From: Ovis canadensis
Taxonomy: Eukaryota; Chordata; Mammalia; Artiodactyla; Bovidae
Direction of reading: 5' to 3'
NCBI RefSeq assembly: GCF_042477335.2
Contig: NC_091263.1
Coordinates: 73,396,501-73,460,500 of the forward strand
DNA length: 64,000 nucleotides
Of this stretch, positions 52,501 to 61,500 are shown piece after piece. Within the stretch, counting starts at the first letter, position 1. Each line of letters starts with the position of its first letter. The notes under the pieces were generated by a model that was not told the DNA's origin, did no database searches, and saw nothing but the letters and a program-made list of their open reading frames with translations. The position numbers and the translations under genes are program-made.

Positions 52501-55500
52501 TGAGTCAGTTGTTTGAATCAGGTGGCCAAAGTATTAGAGTTTCAGCTTCACCATCAGTCCTTCCAATGAATATTCAGGACTGATTTCATTTAGGATGGTC
52601 TGGCTGGATCTCCTTGCAGTCCAAGGGACTCTCAAGAGTCTTCTCCAACACCACAGTTCAAAAGCATCAATTCTTCAGCACTCAGCTTTCTTGACAGTCC
52701 AACTCTCACATCCATACATGACCACTGAAAAAACCACAGCCTTGACTAGACGGACCTTTGTTGGCAAAGTAACATCTCTGCTTTTTAAAATGCTGCCTAG
52801 GTTGGTCATAGCTTTTCTTCCAAAGATCAAGTGTCTTTTAATTTCATGGCTGCAGTCACCATCTGCAGTGATTTTGGAGCCCAAGGAGTTAAAGTCTCTC
52901 AGTTTCCACTGTTTCCCCATCTATTTGCCATGAAGTGATGGGACCAGATGCCATGATCTCTGTTTTCTGACTGTTGAGTTTTAAGCCAACTTTTTCACTC
53001 TCCTCTTTCACTTTCATCAAGAGGCTTTTTAGCTCTGCTTCACTTTCTGCCACAAGGGTGGTGTCATCTGCATATCTGAGGTTATTGATCCTTCTCCCGG
53101 CAATCTTGATTCCAGCTTGTGTTTCTTCCAGTCCAGCATTTCTCATGATGTACTCTGCATAGAAGTTAAATAAGCAGGGTGACAATATACAGCCTTGACA
53201 CACTCCTTTTCCTATTTGGAACCAGTCTGTAGTTCCATGTCCATTTCTAACTGTTGATTCTTGACCTGCATACACACATCTCAAGAGGTCACGTGGTCTA
53301 GTATTCCCATCTCTTGACGAATTTTCCAGTTTGTTGTGATCCACACAGTCAAAGGTTTTGGCGTGATCAAGAAAGCAAAAGTAGATGTTTTTCTGGAGCT
53401 CTCTTGCTTTTCCGATTATCCAGTGGAAGACTGTCAAGAGCCTTCTCCGACACCACAGTTCAAAACCATCAGTCTCACGCTATTATATTTTATGGGAAAA
53501 GCAGCCTGCAGTTGGCTTGATGAGCCACAGCCATCTGCAGTTTGTGGCCACAGACCGTGGCGTCGGTGCCGGGGGCAGGGGGCAGGGGTCTCTCTGCTTC
53601 CCTTGCTGGAGGCGCCTGGTGTGCAGCTGCCCCGTCAGCAGCCGTCCTGGCAGAGGAGCAGCCTCCTCACCAGCAGCCTGTCCGATCCCGCCATGTGCAG
53701 GGCTCCCCTTAGAGCCGTCAACACACAGCATCTTTTGTGATCCATGCTACACCCCTGGGGGGAAGGAAGTCACTGTCCCCATTTCACAGATGAGGACACT
53801 GAGGCTCAGAGAAAGCAGGCAACCTGCTGGGGAGCGGCTGAGCCAGAATCACAGCCGGCGTGTCACTCCCGCAGTCCCTGTCAGCGTGTACAAGGCCCTC
53901 GTGGCAGGGCTTACAGGGAGGGGAGCCCAGGCACCTCTCGGCTTCGCCTGCCAGACACGCCCCTCCAGCAGGCGTGTCTTCAGCCGGGCGTCCCCCTCCC
54001 CTCACTGCAAAGTCAGGAGCCGGCCAGGCAGGTCCCTGGGGCCCACCCACCTGGAGCAGCAGCGGTTCATGAAGCAGCGTGAACCCAAGACGCTGCCCCA
54101 GGCGGGGTCTCGGGGCGGCTGCATGGAGGCATGGTCCTTCTGGACAGGGCTCCGGCAGTGCGTGAAAAGTCCCTGAAAACTCACTTTGGGTGGAACTCAT
54201 CTTCAAAAATCTGTCTGGAAGTGCGAACTGAAAAGTTGAGAGTGTTTTCTCGAAACGTATCAACATCAACCCAAGTGCCTACGGGAACAAGAATTTTCCC
54301 AGCATTCCTGAACCTGGAGAGTGACCCTGTGAGTCGACCTAAGCTGCTTCTTCAGATCATCCGGAAGACGGCGGTAGTTCACCCTGATGGTCAAAAACCC
54401 AGAGTGAAGTAAGTCTCGGATTCCCTTCTCTGAAACAAGGAGGATTCCCTCCATGTTACCTTTTTAAGACAAGGTCAGATAATTTTACTCAATCAGCTCA
54501 TTTTTTCCATCCATGGACAGAATACCTATTTATTTTCTATCAAACCTAGTTTATAAACTGGGGCGGATCTTCAAAGCAAAAGACTCAGACCCTCGTTCTG
54601 CCCCTGAGCTGTGTGTCCTCCGGGAAGCTCCACACTGAAGAAACGGTGAGGATGATAACCACGCCCTCTTCCAGCAGCACCATCAGTTCACTGGGTCAGA
54701 GTTTGTCCTGAGACGCCGGCGGCAGGACCTAAACCCTGCTTACCTGTCCCCGTTTCCTGTACTGGATGCCCTTAGGAACAGTGTTCATGCAAAGCAGCAT
54801 TTTAGCACACACACCTGGGCCGTCTGTCACCCTCACATGTTTGCTTGGACTTTGCAATCAGACCTGGGTTGGAATCCTGGGTTCGCCTGCTCGCTGTGGG
54901 AGCCTGGACGATGCGAGTGGCCTCTTTGCGCCTCCGTGTCCCGCCCTGAATGGTGAGGCTGCTCACCCCCAGTGTGCAGAGGTGGCGCTGGGCGTCCGTC
55001 ACAGCCCGCCTGCCGGGACGCCGGGTGCCTACCTGCCAGCAGCGGCAGGACCTCCAGCTGGATGGAGAAGCTGCCGTGCTTCACGGGGCCTGCCAGCCGC
55101 ACGTCCGCGGCCCTCTCCCCGTGAGACGTCTTCCTCCTCCTCTGCACCTTCCTCCTGCCGTCCGACTCTTTCCGCTTACCTGTGAGATCAGAGGAAGGGA
55201 AGAGCGTCAGGGAGGGCTCCCTGCAGTCAGAGGCTCCTGCCCCCCCCCAGCGGCGTCCGCCTGTGGAGAGCAGCAGGAAATGAGGGGGCGTCCCGGTCCC
55301 CCCACCCACCGCTGCCCAGAGCCTGCCGTGCCGACACCAGCCACGGAAAACACCCAAGTTCTCCTCCACGTTGGCCCTTAGCCGCGGCGCAGGGTTGACG
55401 GCTGGGCCCTGGAGCTGAGCCATCACAGTTCCAGAACCAGCTCCTTGTCTCCTACGGGGCAAGCGCTAACCAAGCTGAGCCTCAGTCCCCCGTCTGCCGA

Positions 55501-58500
55501 AGAGAGAAGGGAAGCGTCTGTGGGAGGCTCAGCCCAGAGCCCAGCTCGGACGACAGCACGCAGGCGCCGGGCGACTAAAACCGCGAGCTACTGGTTCTGC
55601 AGCAGAAAGACCGACGGGACCGACCGCGCTGGGCAAACGCCCAGGAACAGGCACACACAGAGGGGCGCGACAGGGGCCCGAGGGAGCACTTCTGACCAGC
55701 GGGAAAGGGGGCACGGGGTGACTAAGGGCACTGACTGTCCACGCCACATGCAGGGTGAGCTGCAGGCCAGAGACGGAAAAGAAAAATTTCACAACGATCA
55801 GACGCACACATGGGGGACTAGGCTGCCGTCTGGATAAGCACAAGTTTCCAAACTGTTCCCCAAGGTGCAAACTGGGGAAGAACAGGCGAACGCCTGTCAC
55901 ACGTGACGAGACAGCCTCCGTGCAGGGGAACGGTGAGACACAGGCCAGCCTGCGGAGCTTCCAGTGCGTGAACTACGCAGAACTGTTCCAAAGACCCTAA
56001 AAAGTAAGGCTTGGGGACAATAGGAAAAATCATTTCAACCCAACAGAACACCATAAATGAAGACACACACATAGGGCGATGACTCCCAGACGCTCCCGAC
56101 CCCACGAACCAGGAACTGGGCCCTGACTCTGCCAAGCGAGGGTGAAGCAGAGGAGAAGTGGGAATCCTTGGTGCTGCCGTCAGGAGGGCGAGGGGGTGCA
56201 GCCAGGACTACACCAGCAGCATCTCCCGAGGGACCAGCGAGCCTGTCCCGCAGCCGGGAACCCGCAGGGCAGGCGCCCAGAGCCTCCTGCGTGTGCTGGA
56301 GCCCCAGCAAGGACGGGCACCGCCGCTGGCAGCGATATGAAACTGGTGACCAGCAGATGGCTCTCAGCGAGGCCAGGGTGGGCGGAGAGGCCGGACTGGC
56401 GCCAGTCAGTCAGCTCAGCCGCTCAGGCGTGTCCAACTCTTTGCGGCCCCATGGACTGCAGCACACCAGGCCTCCCTATCCATCACTGACTCCCGGAGCC
56501 TACTCAAACTCACGTCCATCAAGTTGGTGATGCCATCCAACCATGCCATCCTCTGTCATCCCCTTCTCCTCCCGCCTTCAATCTTTCTGAGCATCAGGGT
56601 CTTTTCCAGTGAGTCAGTTCTTCGCATCAGGTGGCCAAAGGATTGGAGCTTCCGCTTCAGCATCAGTCCTTCCAATGAATATTCAGGACTGATTTTCTTT
56701 AGGATGGACTGGTTGGATCTCCTTGCAGTCCAAGAGACTCTCAAGAGTCTTCTCCAACACCACAGTTCAAAAGTATCAATTCTTCGGCACTCAGCTTTCT
56801 TCACAGTCCAACTCTCACATCCATACGTCACCACTGGAAAAACCATAGCTTTGACTAGACAGACCTTTGCTGGCAAAGTAATGTCTCTGCTTTTTAATAA
56901 GCTGTCTAGGTTGGTCATAGCTTTTCTTCCAAGGAGCAAATGTCTTTTAATTTCATAGCTGCAATCGCCATCTGCAGTGATTTTGGAGCCCAAGGAAATA
57001 AAATCTCTCACTATTTCCATTGTTTCCCCATCTACCCATGAAGTGATGGGACCGGATGCCATGATCTTCGTTTTTTGAATGTTGAATTTTAAGCCAACTT
57101 TTTCACTCTCCTCTTTCACTTTCATCAAGAGGCTCTTTAGTTTTTCTTCGCTTTCTGCCATAAGGGTGGTGTCATCTGTGTATCTGAGGTTACTGATATT
57201 TCTCCCGGCAATCTTGATTCCAGCTTGTGCTTCATCCAGCCCGACATTTCTCATGATGTACTCTGCACAGAAGTTAAATAAGCAGGGTGACAATATACAG
57301 CCTTGACGCACTCCTTTCCCGATTTGGAACGAGTCCATTGTTGCATGTCGGCTTCTAACTGTTGCTTCTTGACCTGCATACAGATTTCTCAAAAGGCAGG
57401 AAAGGTGGTCTGGTATTCCCATCTCTTCAAGAATCTTCTACAGTTTGTGGTGATCCACATAGTCAAAGCCTTTGTCGAAGTTAAGAAAGCAGAAGTAGAT
57501 GTTTTTCTGGAACTCTCTTGCTTTTTCGATGATCCAGTGGATGTTGGCAATTTGATCTCTGGTTCCTGTGCCTTTTCTAAATCTGGTTTGAGCATCTGGA
57601 AGTTCACAGTTCATATACTGTTGAAGCCTGGCTTGTAGAATTTTGAGCATTAGTTTGCTAGCATGTGAGTCGAGTGCAATTGTGTGGTAGTCCAAGCGTT
57701 CTTTGGCGTTGCCTTTCTTTGGGATTGGAATGAAAACTGACCTTTTCTAGTCCTGTGGCCACTGCTGAGTTTTCCAGGTTTGCTCACATATTGAGTGCAG
57801 CACTTTCCCAGCATCATCTTTCAGCATTTGAAACAGCTCATGCTGACACAAATACATCACAGGGAAAGAGGCAGGTTCAGAGCTTCCTTGGCAAGTCCGA
57901 CTCTCTGTGACCCCATGGACTGCAGCCCCCAGGCTCCTCTGTCTGTGGGGATTCTCCAGGCAAGAGCAGCGGAGTGGGCTGCCATTCTCTCCTCCAGGGA
58001 TCCTCCCGACCCAGGGAGGGTTAAGGAAACGCTCTGCTGCAATTTCACCCAAGAGGACGGGAACGGGGGGCAAGTGTCCCGTGTGCTGCCTCTAGGACCC
58101 TGGAGACTCAACAGTTTGCTGAAAACCTGGGGAGGAAATCGAAGCCAAGAAGGAGGAGGTGGATTCAGGGATCCGAGGATCCTTGCTGGGAGCCTGACTC
58201 TCAGACACACGCTTCCGAGAGCGGCTCCTGGGACCTGGGATGCAGTTTCCCTGGTTCCACCCTAAGAAGCACGCACCTTCTCAGCTTCCAAAGAGTCTCT
58301 CCATACACGCCACAGCCCACATACCTACCCTACATAGCATCGACCACACGGAGGTGTAATTCATTTTCTGGACGTCTCTGGTCAGTATTACAGAATTTCA
58401 TGTCCCCCCTTCCCTGGTGACTGAGATGCTTAAGAATCCTCTTGCAATGTGGGAGAGCTGGGCTTGATCCCTGGGTCGGGAAGGTCTCCTGGAGGAGGGG

Positions 58501-61500
58501 ATGGCCACCCACTCCAGCACTCTTGCCTGGAGGATCCCATGGACAGAGGAGCCTGGCGGGCTGCAGTCCCCGGGGTCGCAGAGTCGGACACGACTGAGAC
58601 GCTAAGCACATATACGCAACACAATGGACCAGGAGCACAGAAATACTGGTGGCAGCGAACGGGTGGGCGGCTCAGCGGCCGGCGAGACAGGCTGGGTCGG
58701 TTAAACACTGCACAGAGTATTGTTTACTTTTGATTAACATGGGAACCTTATAGAAGAATTCTGAATTTGAAGCATTTCATAATTCTCTTTCAGGTCCAGT
58801 CACACTATGAAGTTCCAAAATCCCATCCTGACTTACTCTGAAATTTCTGCTTCTCCAACAGGGTTGTCAAGCTGCTAAATGATGGCTTCTCAATCAGCTC
58901 CTTCGCCTCTGTTGCGGTTGCCCCTCCCAAAGGAGTAACCGGTTTGGAATCACCCCACCTAGAAAATGCACAAGGAGAAAAATAAAGGCAAGCGAGACAA
59001 ATTAGGGATCGGAGCTAAGAGTCTATTTACTGGATTGAATGCAAGTAGATTCTCAAAAAGATGACACAGCCTTCCTTTAAACGACTGCCTCTAACAGTTC
59101 AACACACATTTGAGTCACTGTTACTGATAAAATTCAAACTGTAGTTCAGCCAGCCTTGGGTGGCCCTGAGACTCCCATCTCCAACAAAGTCCCACTAATG
59201 ACGAGGCTGCTACTCTGCAGACAGCCTTGCACCATCAATTATGACGATTTAAAATATATTATTAAAACAAAATCAACTGAGAACTCTAAAATATCTAGGA
59301 ATTCACTTACAGGGATTACCCACAACATGTACAGGAAAAAAAATTAACCCTATTAAAAGTCATAAAGGAGGGACAGAATTAGGTGAAAAGATATACTGTG
59401 ATCATGGATGGGGGAACTTCATAATGTAAAAATGGCAATTCTCTCCAAATAAATCTATAAATTCCTGCAAAAAAAACCTTTAACCAACATTTTCAAATGA
59501 TGTGTTCTGAGTCACTGCTGTACAGAAGAAACTAATGCCCTGTTGTAAATCTCCTGGACTTCAATACAACTTTTTGTTTAACGACAGTTCTCTTGGTCCT
59601 TCCCATGCCATCCCCCCAAGTCACCAGGTGGATCTCCCTTCTCCCCCTGGTGCCCACAGCGTCTGAGAAGCCCCCTTCTCTGGTTTCCCCCTTAGGCTCC
59701 AGGAGGTCCAGAGGCAACAGCCCGCCCAACAGGAGGTGCCGGGGACTCAGCTGTCCAGTGGTGGGGGTTGGGATCCTGGCTTTACCAACGCCCCCAAGCC
59801 TCCCAAGGATTCTAGTTTTGTAAGTTTGTGCCAACCACTTAGCCCTGGAGTCCCTGGATGGAGAAAATGGAGATGGTAATGCCACCCCCCTAGAGTGACG
59901 AAGCTGACGGTAATATGAAATGCACTAACGGCAGCCCACACCAGTGCTCGTGCCTGGAGAATCCCACGGGCGGAGGAGCCTGGTGGGCTACAGTCCATGG
60001 GGTCGCAGAGTCGGCCACGACTGAGCGACTTCACTTCCACTTTCACTGGGTGCAGAAGCAGGGGCCTGAGGCATAACACGGGCTCAGAGGACTCAGAGGA
60101 CCTTTCTCGGTTCTGTGCCCCCACGTGGACTGCGTGAGCTCCTGGTTAAGTGAAGCTACCGAAACTCCACGCGACTCTGGGAGGGGGGCTTGCGGGGCAA
60201 GAAGAAGAGGAGGCCCCTTTCCCACACCACCAAAAACAGCACGGGGCCCTTCTTACTGGACTGTGGCAAGCTCTTCCGACCTGAGTAGCTTTTCGTGGTC
60301 CTCGGGGCTCCCGGGAAGAGTTTCCGCATCTGCTGGGAGAGAACCCGACCACGTGAGCCAGCGCCTCCAAGCCTCCCGCCCTGTACGAGCTCACCAAGAA
60401 CGAGGGCCCTGGACACATTTGCAGTGCCAGCCCCCGAGCCGCAGTCTCCAAGCGTTCAGCACAATGTCTGTGGATAATACACGACTAAATGGACCAGCAT
60501 GCAGATAACTATGATTATTTGGACAAACGGAGGCAAGACTAGGCCTCTAAGTCCTTATGTAACAATCCACCGAGAACAAAGCAGAAGCCTCTTCTCCATT
60601 CACGCGGCCGCTTCAGCACCGTTCACGCTGGAGACTACTGGGAACGCTTCCCACCAACAGCGAACAGTGGAGCAAGTCGCAGCGGTGCGGCAGATGAGAT
60701 ACTATGGAGCCGCCACAAGAAGGTCACGGAGCGTTGCTAAGGAAACAGAAGGCGACGACGCAATGATCTGACTCTAGAAGATTATGTACCCAGAATAACC
60801 TCATCTGTACTAAAAAAAAGAAGAAAATCTCAGCACAAAAATGAAAGAATCTGCCACACCAGGATAACCAACATACTGCAGCCTTGTTCCTGGTGACCAA
60901 ACAATCCATCACGTTCCCTGCTTGCTTTACGCTTTTCTGTACTTACTGACTATTCTAAAAACCAAACAAAAGCTATGTAATGTCTCCACTGAGAGAAGGG
61001 TTTTTTATAAGTGACCAAACTGGAAGAATCAGCTACAGTGATTGGCCGGGTGGGTGGGGAGCCACACCCAGCTCGGAGCAGGAGGCGCCCGGCGGCGGAC
61101 GTGTCACCCGGGACCCCCAGCCGCCGCCCTCCGGCGGGGTCCGCACGCGGCCCATGCAGGCCGCCTGCACTCACCGTGCGCTGGCTTCAAGGACCGCCTC
61201 GGTTTCTCGGGCTTCTCTGGCGCGGGGTCCTGGCACTGCTCCTCCTTGACGTGAACGCCCCGTTCCGACAATCTTCTCTGACTTAGAACGACACTTTTCA
61301 CTTCCTCTGGAACACAGGAGGCCGCGTCGCTGACTCGGCTCATCAGAAACACACTTACTGCTTACCCACCAGGTGAGTGTCCCTCGCCCGGAGCTGGAGC
61401 GGTAAGACGGGGAGCCGCGGCCGGGCAGCATGCCCACCCCGCCGCCTGGCTTCTCCCAGGCGAGTCCCTAGGCCGGCGCCTGTGGCTGCGTTAGACGCTC

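Noticed and set aside
54131..54454. Unique open frames on both strands, considered as an extra CFAP92 exon
   Set aside because: Neighbouring CFAP92 exons already join in phase, and no acceptor/donor pair here gives a length divisible by three in the open frame. It could be re-examined with cDNA.
56556..57422. 288-codon reverse-transcriptase frame as a host gene
   Set aside because: It is part of a truncated BovB LINE with a changed YTDD site and frameshifts on both sides.
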